From: Candidatus Babelota bacterium
Lineage (GTDB): Bacteria > Babelota > Babeliae > Babelales > Vermiphilaceae
DNA: 64,000 nt
Direction: 5' to 3'
Assembly: GCA_029262555.1 (NCBI GenBank)
Contig: JAJCZE010000009.1
Span: 39,450-103,449 of the forward strand
Positions 36,408 to 44,432 of this stretch are shown here, piece after piece. Below the pieces are notes generated by a model, which did not search any database, was not told where the DNA came from, and saw only the letters and a program-made list of their open reading frames with translations. The stretch's first letter is position 1. Each line of letters opens with the position of its first letter. The translations under genes were made by a program, and so were the position numbers.

Positions 36408-37260
36408 ATGAAAAAAATAATAGCACTTACCCTCACGCTCATACAGATAACGTCGTACGGAAATCCCCAACAATGGAGCGGCACCTACTATACAAATAAT
36501 TCGCACTATCAATATGAATGGGCAACCAAATACCTGAAAAACATTACCCTTACAAAGCATGCTTCCATTTTAGATGTTGGATGTGGATCTGGAGATATAA
36601 CTGCACATATCGCCCAATTAGCACCCCAAAGCACAGTAGTGGGAATAGATTTTTCTCAAGACATGATAACAGCTGCTCATATCCAACATGCTTCACTTTC
36701 TAACCTCACATTTCATACTGCTGATGCACAAAACTTTTCTCTCAATAAACAATTTAATGTAATTTTTTCAAGCAGCGCCTTTCACTGGATGGAAAAGCAA
36801 CAAGACGCATTGCATTGCATGGCGCGCCATCTTGCCCCACAAGGAGAATTACATATTCTCATGAGCGGCAAACCGAATGGACTGGTACAAGTATTTAAAA
36901 AAAACAGTACAAAAACAACATTGGAAGCACCTTTTTCATGAGCATACCGATCCTGTATTTGCCTATTTTCAAGATGAACCCACCATGCAAAACATGATTG
37001 AAAATACTGGGCTTACCGTAATCACAATAGACACCGTTCAACTCAAGCGCCCCTTTAAAAATCGATTGGCACTTGAATCATGGCTTATGGGATTCATGGC
37101 AGGAGTACCGATAATTGGCACACTCTCCCAAGAACAACAATTAGTATTCACTCGCGACTTTGTAGACTCGCATATTGAATTTTTTGGACACGAAAAGGAC
37201 GGATCGATTATGTATCGCATTCCATCTCTACGCATTCACGCCATTAAAAATAAATCGTAG
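36408..37260 (+). pseudogene. Secreted SAM methyltransferase, frameshifted in an A8 tract
   Basis: The N-terminal frame (ATG 36408) encodes a signal peptide (MKKIIALTLTLIQITSYG), then a class I methyltransferase core with motif I DVGCGSGDI and GIDFSQDMI. It ends at a TGA at 36939-36941 after reading through an A8 run (36897-36904). The other frame, with no start of its own, carries the rest of the protein (HLFHEHTDPVFAYF... to TAG 37260). Removing one A (A7) joins them in phase to a ~283-residue methyltransferase. Either the gene is broken or polymerase/ribosome slippage on the A tract makes some full product. Both halves look undamaged otherwise, so decay would be recent. The substrate is unknown. 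Confidence 0.8.
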
Positions 37261-37275
37261 TCAACTATGGGGCTC

Positions 37276-38682
37276 TTATTCTATGAAGACCGGATCTAGC
37301 ATCGGCTTAAGACTTGTAAATTTAAAAAGCTCAATAAGATTGAGATATCTATAATTAATAGTGGCAATGTCGTTTTTATGCGAAAGATAGGGCGCATATT
37401 TTGCATTTACTAGATCATATTCTAAAATCCATGCCTTTCCATTAACACCGCTTTCACTTTCAAGATTTAATAAACAATTATACTTATCCATTGATAAAAC
37501 GAGTTTTAACATAATTCTAAGCGGATGAAGTAAAGCTCCCAATTTCCCCTTAACGTCTTTTTTCTTTTCATCCGAATCGGGTAAAGTCAACAGATATTCA
37601 TGTATATTCCATATCGAATCCGCTAAAGATTCGTCAGGAATAATATCCCTCTTAATAACTCTATCAACAGACTTAATCCATTCCTTACACACTCTGCGCA
37701 TAAAGTTCACTTTATGTGCAAATGTATCACCTTTCGCTAACGCTCGAGCCCAGCTTTGACTCCATTGATCAAGCGCAGCATTATCATTACAATCCGGAAT
37801 TACGCTTACCAGTTCATTAAAAAATAAATTAATCGGCAAATTATAAAACCGATTTTTTAAGTCTTTCCAATTTTCAATTGTTTCAATCTTATAAAGCAGC
37901 GCCCCTTCAGATACCCAGCTGTTTTCTTTCGTATCAAAATACGCCTTGGGCTTCAAGCGGTCCTTACCTAATGATGGATTGCGCCTCATTTCTTTCTTTG
38001 CTTTCTCAAATAGCTCTGTGACTCCTGGATCTTTAATATTTTTCTTCACACTAAAAACAATTTTTTTGATTAAATCACCCAAATGTGTACAACCTGTCCA
38101 CGCTATGCCCTCATTTTTCTTCAAATCATCCATCATTCCTAAAGTTTCCTTACTTCCCCACTTTTTTTCTCCATAACGCTCTAATGAAGCATCATAAAGA
38201 CCTTTAAATGCAACCCTTTGTGATGCTTCATCAGGAGCCCTTGTATCATCAGGTGAAAGGTTATAATAAATAGGAATAAGTACTTTATTGGGATGCCTTT
38301 CCTTGGACTCAAGAGCCCACTTAAGCTCCAAAAGTGGCCATTTTCTTGTTATAAAATGAGGAGAAATAATAAACACAATGATATCTGAACTTTCTATTTC
38401 GTCTCTTAAGTGATCGGATTGTTTTTTCTGATTGCCCATCATTAGCTCTAAATCAAGAAAAACTTGTAGTTGATATCCTGAAAGCGTTTCATCCGATAGT
38501 AATGCTTCATATAATGGATATGCAAACGCATACTTATCCCCACCCCCATGAGATATAAGAACTTTAGGAGGTTTATAAGAGTTTTCCACTCTTTTAAAGA
38601 AGGATATTCCATGCACTTGCATGCAGAAAAAAGACAATAAAATAAAAAAAATCATCTTATTAAATGAAAGCAATCGTGACAT
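37276..38682 (-). CDS. Secreted TIR-domain protein
   Basis: A 468-residue protein with an N-terminal signal peptide (hydrophobic core ~10-22, cleavage near VHG-ISF) followed directly by a TIR domain (~38-140). Box 1 is KVLISHGGGDK; the alphaC region has SDIIVFIISPHFITRKWPLLELKWALE, with the NADase-type Glu in WPLLEL (Glu119, canonical WCxxEL). The ~300-residue C-terminal part is helical and unassigned. TIR domains either cleave NAD+ or mimic host innate signalling adaptors. A signal peptide is not expected on a self-acting defence TIR, so a host-directed role is the likeliest reading (inference). GGAG precedes the ATG at 38682. The gene is A+T-richer than neighbours and may be acquired. Confidence 0.88.
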   Translation of the reverse strand: MSRLLSFNKMIFFILLSFFCMQVHGISFFKRVENSYKPPKVLISHGGGDKYAFAYPLYEALLSDETLSGYQLQVFLDLELMMGNQKKQSDHLRDEIESSDIIVFIISPHFITRKWPLLELKWALESKERHPNKVLIPIYYNLSPDDTRAPDEASQRVAFKGLYDASLERYGEKKWGSKETLGMMDDLKKNEGIAWTGCTHLGDLIKKIVFSVKKNIKDPGVTELFEKAKKEMRRNPSLGKDRLKPKAYFDTKENSWVSEGALLYKIETIENWKDLKNRFYNLPINLFFNELVSVIPDCNDNAALDQWSQSWARALAKGDTFAHKVNFMRRVCKEWIKSVDRVIKRDIIPDESLADSIWNIHEYLLTLPDSDEKKKDVKGKLGALLHPLRIMLKLVLSMDKYNCLLNLESESGVNGKAWILEYDLVNAKYAPYLSHKNDIATINYRYLNLIELFKFTSLKPMLDPVFIE

Positions 38683-38760
38683 GTGCAACTCCATACCATA
38701 TAAAAGTAACCTTATTAAGGTTCATAGGATAGCAAAAATGATACCTCCCAACAACTTAGC

Positions 38761-40119
38761 TTAATCTAAATCAAACGATTCAAGATACTCGGGAATCACT
38801 ACACTCCATCCAAATCGCTCTTCTATTTTCTCTTTCAACGCCTGCGCAGATTCGAGTTCGCCATGGGTAAGAAATACTTTTTTAGGCTTTTTTTCAAAAT
38901 GTGAAAGCCATTCCAAAATCTCATCGTAATCTGCGTGAGCTGAAAGCGAGTCTATTTTTTTTATTGCTGCATGAACAGGATACGATTTTCCCAATATCTT
39001 TATATCCTTTGCTCCTTCAGTAAGTGCACGGCCGGGTGTCCCTTTCGCTTGATAGCCAACGAATACCACCGTGTTTTGCGCATGCGGAATATACTGTTTA
39101 AAATGGCTCGCAACCCTGCCGCCATCTGCCATGCCACTGCCAGAAATAATTACCGCAGGCCCATTCAAACGATTCAACTTTTTTGATTCTTGCACGCTAT
39201 TCGTATACGTAACATCATCAAATACGTCCGCGCACAATGAAGCTGGCAATTTATGCTCAGCGCTAAACCGGCAAAACAGATCAGTAACACTTATCCCCAT
39301 AGGGCTATCAAGATAAATAGGAATATCTGGAATCACTTTCATCTTTTTCAGTTGATACAAATAATACAAAATCATTTGCGTCCGCCCAACAGCAAAAGCA
39401 GGTATGATAACTACACCGCCTCGAGCTGCCGTCTTGCTGACAATTTCACCCAATACCGTCATCGGATCTGCATCTTTATGCAGCCTATTTCCATACGTTG
39501 ATTCTAACACTAAATAATCAGTCTCTTTGATGTGAGGAGGTGATTCCATTATCGGCTGATCAGAACGCCCCAAATCGCCAGAAAACGTCACCGTCTCTTT
39601 GCCGTCAGATACGATGACAAATGCTGCTCCAAGAATATGGCCCGAACGAATAAGCGTAATATCAAAAGAGCCACCTATCGTAAAGCGTTCATCATACTTC
39701 ACCGTCTGAAAAAATTGTAATGAATACTCAGCATCTGCCACAGTATATAATGGCATTGCTGGCACACCATCAGGAGACCCCTTTTTATTGTACCGCTTTG
39801 CATCTTGCTCTTGTATAGATCCACTATCAAGTAACAATATTCGGCACAATTCATAGGTTGCTTTTGAACAATAGATTTTCCCCTTAAAACCATTCTTTAC
39901 TAAAAGGGGAATATAACCTATATGATCAATGTGAGCATGCGTGAGTACAATCGCATCAACCTTGTGCGGCTCAATAGAAAACGACTCCCAGTTGCGCTGC
40001 CGTAATTCCTTATCGCCCTGAAACAATCCACAATCAACCAAAAACTTTGTAGTATCTTTTTCAAGCAAATACTTCGAGCCAGTAACCTCTTGCGTTGCAC
40101 CCAGAAATGTTATTTTCAT
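38761..40119 (-). CDS. Beta-CASP metallo-beta-lactamase-fold RNase
   Basis: A 452-residue cytoplasmic protein of the CPSF73-like/beta-CASP group. The metallo-beta-lactamase motifs are present: LTHAHIDHIG, GHILGAA, SGDLGR and TYGNRLH. The beta-CASP features are IPAFAVGRTQMILYYLYQL, SGSGMADGGRVASHF, then SAHADYDEI and LTHGE. The family usually acts as zinc-dependent exo- or endoribonuclease in RNA processing. The start at 40119 (MKITFLGATQEVTGS) is fixed by GGAGAG and by the family N-terminus; 11 upstream codons are dropped. Stands alone beside a tRNA cluster. Confidence 0.93.
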   Translation of the reverse strand: MKITFLGATQEVTGSKYLLEKDTTKFLVDCGLFQGDKELRQRNWESFSIEPHKVDAIVLTHAHIDHIGYIPLLVKNGFKGKIYCSKATYELCRILLLDSGSIQEQDAKRYNKKGSPDGVPAMPLYTVADAEYSLQFFQTVKYDERFTIGGSFDITLIRSGHILGAAFVIVSDGKETVTFSGDLGRSDQPIMESPPHIKETDYLVLESTYGNRLHKDADPMTVLGEIVSKTAARGGVVIIPAFAVGRTQMILYYLYQLKKMKVIPDIPIYLDSPMGISVTDLFCRFSAEHKLPASLCADVFDDVTYTNSVQESKKLNRLNGPAVIISGSGMADGGRVASHFKQYIPHAQNTVVFVGYQAKGTPGRALTEGAKDIKILGKSYPVHAAIKKIDSLSAHADYDEILEWLSHFEKKPKKVFLTHGELESAQALKEKIEERFGWSVVIPEYLESFDLD

Positions 40120-40262
40120 TGCGCTACTCTCCAAAAAACAATCTTCTTTCAATCATCACACTCAGTTGATGATACTCAAAATAAAAGTAATAAAAGTAGT
40201 ATCGCACAGAAGTAATCATTTTTTTGCCATAGCATAACCAAATCAAAAATCGTTTATACAGC

Positions 40263-40287
40263 AAAAAACCCGACTTAAAACCGGGTT
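40263..40287 (-). terminator. Terminator of the tRNA cluster
   Basis: On the minus strand AACCCG...CGGGTT is followed by a T6 run. It lies ~68 bp downstream of the tRNA-Asp 3' end and ends the Val-Asn-Asp transcript. Confidence 0.7.
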
Positions 40288-40316
40288 ATATATTTGATAT
40301 GCCATCTAAAAACATG

Positions 40317-40357
40317 GCGATAGCCAGAAGAAGTTCCCTTTGGGGAACGAAGACTGG
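40317..40357 (-). other. tRNA-Asp 3' trailer hairpin (type B)
   Basis: On the minus strand CCAGTCTTCGTTCCC, loop CAAA, GGGAACTTCTTCTGG, followed by CTATCGCC. It begins at the tRNA CCA. The outer CCAG/CTGG pairs and the inner GTTCCC/GGGAAC pairs are perfect, with an unpaired middle. The same outline is found after tRNA-Leu with a different inner stem. Confidence 0.8.
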
Positions 40358-40432
40358 CGGGGCTGACGAGACTTGAACTCGCGGCCTTCCGCGTGACAGG
40401 CGGACGCTCTAACCAAACTGAGCTACAGCCCC
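40355..40432 (-). tRNA. tRNA-Asp (GTC)
   Basis: Acceptor GGGGCTG/CAGCCCC, anticodon arm TCCGC-CTGTCAC-GCGGA with anticodon GTC, TTCAAGT T-loop, discriminator G and encoded CCA. Third of a three-tRNA cluster on the minus strand. Confidence 0.95.
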
Positions 40433-40466
40433 ATAAAAATGGGAAATTTATCACCAATCTTTTAAA

Positions 40467-40506
40467 GACTGGCCGTGCCAGGCATTTTGTTTTAAAAAAT
40501 GACTGG
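40467..40506 (-). other. tRNA-Asn 3' trailer hairpin (type A)
   Basis: On the minus strand CCAGTCATTTTTTAAAACAAAATGCCTGG starts at the CCA, then CACGGCCAGTC. Stem CCAG.CATTTT / AAAATG.CTGG. Confidence 0.8.
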
Positions 40507-40579
40507 CTCCCCGGGCAGGACTCGAACCTGCGACCTAACGATTAACAGTCGTTTGCTCTACCAACTGAGCTACCGAGGA
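40504..40579 (-). tRNA. tRNA-Asn (GTT)
   Basis: Acceptor TCCTCGG/CCGGGGA, anticodon arm AACGA-CTGTTAA-TCGTT with anticodon GTT, TTCGAGT T-loop, discriminator G and encoded CCA. Confidence 0.95.
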
Positions 40580-40669
40580 CTATCTATTTCAAATATTACT
40601 CGATGCAATCGAAAAGCGCCGAGAAGTTATTTCAACACTAAAAATTTTTTAAGGGTTATCCTTTAAAAA

Positions 40670-40708
40670 GACTGGCCTGCCAGGCATTTCGTTTTAAGAA
40701 ATGACTGG
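40670..40708 (-). other. tRNA-Val 3' trailer hairpin (type A)
   Basis: On the minus strand CCAGTCATTTC, loop TTAAAAC, GAAATGCCTGG, then CAGGCCAGTC. The second stem CCTGGCAGGCCAG echoes the tRNA-Phe trailer. Confidence 0.8.
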
Positions 40709-40781
40709 TGGGCGGTACAGGATTCGAACCTGTGACCCCCAGTTTGTAAGACTGATGCTCTACCAGCTGAGCTAACCGCCC
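40706..40781 (-). tRNA. tRNA-Val (TAC)
   Basis: Acceptor GGGCGGT/ACCGCCC, anticodon arm TCAGT-CTTACAA-ACTGG with anticodon TAC, TTCGAAT T-loop, discriminator A and encoded CCA. First of the cluster in transcription order. Confidence 0.95.
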
Positions 40782-40859
40782 TCTCGAAAATTTCAGTGAT
40801 GAGTAAAATGTACATAAAAAACGGGGGTAAGTCAAAAGAAAAAGCAGTAATATCGCATA

Positions 40860-41639
40860 TTATTTTGGTAATAACATGCAGTATTCTATCCGCTCAAAGT
40901 CGCATGCGGGCGTGAGGGCCACCTGCTTATAAAGCCCATCAGGAGCAACTTTTGATACCGTTCCCAGCGTATATCCTTCCGGAAAAAGAAGCCCATTTCC
41001 GCTTGTAAGCACAATATCGCCTTCAGAAATATTCGATAAATGATCCACAAATTTTAGCTGCGTTTGCTCTTTTAAGTTGCATCCCTCATGAATCCCCTTC
41101 GCCCGATCACGAGAAGAGTAGGCCCCCATTTTACACTGCGCATCAGTTATCAAGCATACTTTTGAATAGAGCGGGAATACCTCTACTACCTTGCCCACTA
41201 CGGCATTGTTATACAGCACGACAGTATCTTTTTGCACCGCATCTTTGGAACCAGCATCAATTAAAAAAAACTGATCCGTATCAGTAAATGACTTTGCTAA
41301 AATTTTTGTAACCTGCCCGTTTAAATTAAAACGCCGATTAAATGCATGCAGCTCTTTGCTGCCTTGCAGATATGCACGCTGCGCATGAAACCGTGAAAGC
41401 GAACGCTCAAGAATGCTACATTTTGTTTGCAATGCGGCAACAGTTTGTACCAATTTCTGATTCGTTTTACGATTGGAAATCCATTGTGCGATGGGAGATA
41501 CGATGCGTGCATGCGTTGCGACTGCCGGATAAGAAATAAGGGAAATGAATTGCGTATGCGCAGAGCTATAATAACTGATTGCAGATATGACGCTTACCGC
41601 TATTCCTGCACCCATCCAAAATCGCCAACTGCTTTGCAT
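40860..41639 (-). CDS. mreC: MreC-like rod shape protein
   Basis: A 259-residue protein with one N-terminal membrane helix (FWMGAGIAVSVISAISYYS), a coiled coil (~60-100, RKTNQKLVQTVAALQTKCSILERSL) and a C-terminal beta domain with the MreC signature: VTKILAKSFTDTDQFFLIDAGSKDAVQKDTVVLYNNAVVGKVVEVFPLYSKVCLITD, and later TSGNGLLFPEGYTLGTVSKV. MreC spans the inner membrane and links cytoskeletal MreB to peptidoglycan synthesis. mreB and mreD are not adjacent, which is unusual. The ATG at 41639 follows GGAG and starts one base after the dus stop, so the pair is an operon. Confidence 0.9.
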   Translation of the reverse strand: MQSSWRFWMGAGIAVSVISAISYYSSAHTQFISLISYPAVATHARIVSPIAQWISNRKTNQKLVQTVAALQTKCSILERSLSRFHAQRAYLQGSKELHAFNRRFNLNGQVTKILAKSFTDTDQFFLIDAGSKDAVQKDTVVLYNNAVVGKVVEVFPLYSKVCLITDAQCKMGAYSSRDRAKGIHEGCNLKEQTQLKFVDHLSNISEGDIVLTSGNGLLFPEGYTLGTVSKVAPDGLYKQVALTPACDFERIEYCMLLPK

Positions 41640-41640
41640 A

Positions 41641-42603
41641 CTACGCTCCAAAAAATGATACCAATTTCTCTTTTACATGCTCAATCTGATTTGCCCGCAA
41701 TAACTCACGGCGCAGTTCAGTTGCCTCTCGATGCCCTTTTACGTAAAACGGCAGATGTTTTCTAAATACAAACAATCCATGCGGGCCATAATATGAAATA
41801 AGACCATCAAGATGCTTTAAGGCATACCGCATAACGGTCTGATTATCAACTACGTATTGCTCGCCACGTGCATGCGCTTTGAGCTCTTGCAGCTTCCAAG
41901 GCTTTGCCCAAATACCGCGCCCAATTAAAAACCCATCCGCGCCCGTTTGCTCATACGCAAGTTGTGCCGTTTTAAAGTTAACAATATTGCCAGACAAAAT
42001 AACCGGTATAGAGACCGCCTGCTTTACCAACGCGGCGTACGCATAATCAGGACGCCCTTCAAACTTTTGCGTTTGCAATCGAGGATGAATCGCAATTGCA
42101 TCCACGCCACAATCCTGCAAAAGTTTAGCAACATCAATTGCATTTTTTTCTTTAAATCCTGCGCGAATTTTTACCGTTAATGGAAGTGGGACTGCCGCAC
42201 GAAATGCTTTTACAATCGCTTCCAATCGGTGCAAATCTGCCATCAATGCAGATCCCGATCCAGAGCCAATTACGTTACGCGCTGGGCAGCCAATATTTAA
42301 ATCAATTGCATCTACGCCCGCCTGCAATACTTTATTACACGCAGTCTCTACAAACTCTGGTGAGTTGGCAGCAAATTGAAAATTAAGCGGCCGCTCAAAC
42401 TGCTCAAAACGTAACGCTTTTGCAGCGCCCTTATCGTTTGCAACGCAACGCACATGGCGCATCTCTGTATACAACAGTTCATCTTTTGAAAAATCTCGCA
42501 CGAGTTGGCGAAACGGAGAATCGGTGATCCCATCGAGTGGACCACCGATAAATCTTGAAAATGTTCGATTACCAATCTTAATAGACTCATCCCAAAAACT
42601 CAT
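41641..42603 (-). CDS. dus: tRNA-dihydrouridine synthase
   Basis: A 320-residue flavin (FMN) enzyme that reduces uridines in tRNA D-loops. The TIM-barrel marks are GGPLDGITDSPFRQLVRDF, the catalytic Cys in NIGCPARNV, the KIRAGF loop, IAIHPRLQTQKFEGRPD and SGNIVNFKTAQ, GADGFLIGRGIW. The usual HGRTR loop reads HPRLQTQ here. AAGGGA before the ATG sets the start. It overlaps nothing upstream; mreC follows at once. A decayed duplicate of its 5' end lies at 43615-43765. Which D-loop position it modifies cannot be told. Confidence 0.94.
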   Translation of the reverse strand: MSFWDESIKIGNRTFSRFIGGPLDGITDSPFRQLVRDFSKDELLYTEMRHVRCVANDKGAAKALRFEQFERPLNFQFAANSPEFVETACNKVLQAGVDAIDLNIGCPARNVIGSGSGSALMADLHRLEAIVKAFRAAVPLPLTVKIRAGFKEKNAIDVAKLLQDCGVDAIAIHPRLQTQKFEGRPDYAYAALVKQAVSIPVILSGNIVNFKTAQLAYEQTGADGFLIGRGIWAKPWKLQELKAHARGEQYVVDNQTVMRYALKHLDGLISYYGPHGLFVFRKHLPFYVKGHREATELRRELLRANQIEHVKEKLVSFFGA

Positions 42604-42668
42604 ACCATCCCTTATAAAGCGGCGTTATTCTGAGTTTTCAGTATAGCAAAAAGTAAGAAAGTGTTGAA

Positions 42669-43466
42669 TTATGATTTTCCTTCAACTTTCTCTAGGGCAA
42701 ATCTCGTATTTAACTCTCTCCATTGAGCAGCCCTGAACTGAGAGTTAAGTTTTTCATACTCTTCTTTAGCCATATTCTGCAGTTGCAAATCATTGTTGCC
42801 ATGGCCATATCCCCTGACTCGTAGACCTACTCTATTTCGAGCTTCTTCCGCCTCATTCGTAGCCTTTTCTGCTGCGGCAAGCGCTACCCTCAAAGCCTCT
42901 ACATCAGGCTTGTCGCCTGATACTGCTACGTCTTCAGAAACCTCCTCTTCGCCGCCTCCTAAAGCGCTTCCTTTCCCTAAATCTTCTTCAGGCAAAGCAG
43001 CTTGATCATCACCCCTTACTCCATCCCCTAAATTTTCTTCAGGCAAAGCAGCTTGATCCTCACCTCTTACTACTAAGGAATGCGCGGCAGCTCCCATCAA
43101 AGATAACATCGTTATCACTCCCGCAGTCATCGATGCTACAGCGCCTCGCCTTGAAAGTGCACAATTTCTATACTGCTTCCACGCTTTTATTTCAGAGTCA
43201 TTTAATGGTTGGCCTTGAACATATTTTCTTAACACAACCTGCTCTCGCTTTGTAGGTTGCGCAAATAATTGTAATGTTTTGACAATTCGCAGCCGCATTC
43301 GTCGTGGAAATGCAACAGATTCTATCTGGCGATGTACCCAATCGGCACTACACTGAGCGCTTCTCGTAATTGAACTTCTCATTTTTGAAAATGTATTTTG
43401 CGCCTGAACCGGCACGATTGATGAAAATAATAATGCAATCAATAATCTATTCTGCAGAAAACCCAT
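42669..43466 (-). CDS. Secreted protein, paralog of the 46202 gene (short form)
   Basis: A 265-residue protein: signal peptide (1-22, ending VQA), a conserved ~80-residue region (RSAQCSADWVHRQIES, LRKYVQGQPLNDSEIKAWKQYRN) then a membrane segment (ALSRRGAVASMTAGVITMLSLMG). The same block occurs in the gene at 46202 (SAAWINRQIES, WMNRQPLSEQEQTIWSAYK, SSRGAIAAIATVVIAIL). The C-terminal half differs: two 17-residue DDQAALPEE repeats, an acidic stretch and a helical tail. The ATG at 43466 follows GGGGGT. It and its neighbour arose by tandem duplication that also copied the dus 5' end. Function is unknown. Confidence 0.7.
   Translation of the reverse strand: MGFLQNRLLIALLFSSIVPVQAQNTFSKMRSSITRSAQCSADWVHRQIESVAFPRRMRLRIVKTLQLFAQPTKREQVVLRKYVQGQPLNDSEIKAWKQYRNCALSRRGAVASMTAGVITMLSLMGAAAHSLVVRGEDQAALPEENLGDGVRGDDQAALPEEDLGKGSALGGGEEEVSEDVAVSGDKPDVEALRVALAAAEKATNEAEEARNRVGLRVRGYGHGNNDLQLQNMAKEEYEKLNSQFRAAQWRELNTRFALEKVEGKS
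42976..43077. repeat. Two 51-bp coding repeats
   Basis: Two copies of a 51-bp unit (17 residues with DDQAALPEE-LG) spaced 51 bp apart, e.g. GGCAAAGCAGCTTGATC at ~42991 and ~43042. Nearly identical, so recent. Confidence 0.85.
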
Positions 43467-43614
43467 ATATACCCCCAAAAAATATGCACTCATAACCATT
43501 ACAATAAAACTACTATCCTACTTTCAAATGCAAAGCGTTTTTACAAGACGCGTTATCGCATCCCAAATAGCCCACATAAGGCATCCTTACCTACCAAAGC
43601 TCACTTTTTTACAT

Positions 43615-43765
43615 TTCGCACGAGTTGGCAAAACGGAGAATCGGTGATCCCATCGAGTGGACCACCGATACATTTTGAAATTACTTAATTATCAATCACT
43701 ACGCATTCATCCAAAGCTCACATTATCACCTATAAAACGGCGTTATTGTGAGCTTTCAGTATAGC
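43615..43765 (-). pseudogene. Decayed duplicate of the dus 5' end and its upstream DNA
   Basis: On the plus strand this copies the region around 42497-42653: GCACGAGTTGGC-AAACGGAGAATCGGTGATCCC... then decayed coding sequence and the AAACGGCGTTATT-GTGAG upstream segment. On the minus strand it reads as the first ~40 codons of Dus (with the FGGPLDGITDSPF region) with substitutions, and no complete frame. It is the tell-tale of the tandem duplication joining 42669-43466 and 43779-46202. Confidence 0.88.
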
Positions 43766-43778
43766 AATAAATGGCAAT

Positions 43779-44432
43779 TTAGCGAGTCGCTATTGTTTTT
43801 TGCGCACCTTGTAACAATTCTTGTATTGCTATGAAATTCTGAACTTGATCATCTTTAACTTGATCATCTATCTCAACAGCAGATTGCAACCGAGCCAACT
43901 CATCAGTATCACCAAGAAAGGCGTCTAATGCTGTTTTTTCTGCTTCAGAAGTAAGCATAAATTCTAATTGGCGCTTTAACCACCTAATGTCCTCAGCAGA
44001 AACCCCTTTAAGACTTTGCACTTTTCTATCAATAATAGCTTTCATATTACGATATGATGTCCGCATGCCTGCTTCATTTGTCATACCTAAAAATTCATAA
44101 ATATTACGTGGGGTAAGGCCAAAATGCTCAGGCACTTTTTCAAGATTAGCAACAATCCGCTCCTCAAGTTCGCCTGGCGCTGGTGGCGCACCAAGCATCA
44201 TCACATTCTGAGTCGCTCCTTGCAAGCTACCCTGCTCTCTGCCCGCCCCAACAAAAGCATCAATATCTGCTAAAATTTTCCTTTTTGCTGAACGACTTAA
44301 ACGTGCAAACTTACGACTATTCGTCAAAAAATCTCTCAGCGCATCTAACTGTTTGAATTGAGTACTATTATTTTGGCGTATATTTATTTTTACTTGCTGC
44401 ATATACGTTTCAATCGCACGCTTTAACTCTGC
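43779..44432 (-). pseudogene. C-terminal part of the 46202 gene, cut off by an in-frame TGA
   Basis: The frame past the TGA at 44433-44435 continues uninterrupted: AELKRAIETYMQQVKINIRQNN... to TAA at 43779. An ATG (44402) could start a separate 207-residue protein but has no ribosome site, and the first ten codons after the TGA fit the preceding Gln/Ala-rich helix. So the simplest reading is one 806-residue gene with a nonsense mutation. The C-terminal part is helical with Lys/Asp-rich segments and a poly-P stretch (GAPPAPGELEER). It could still be made by read-through or reinitiation. Confidence 0.7.
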
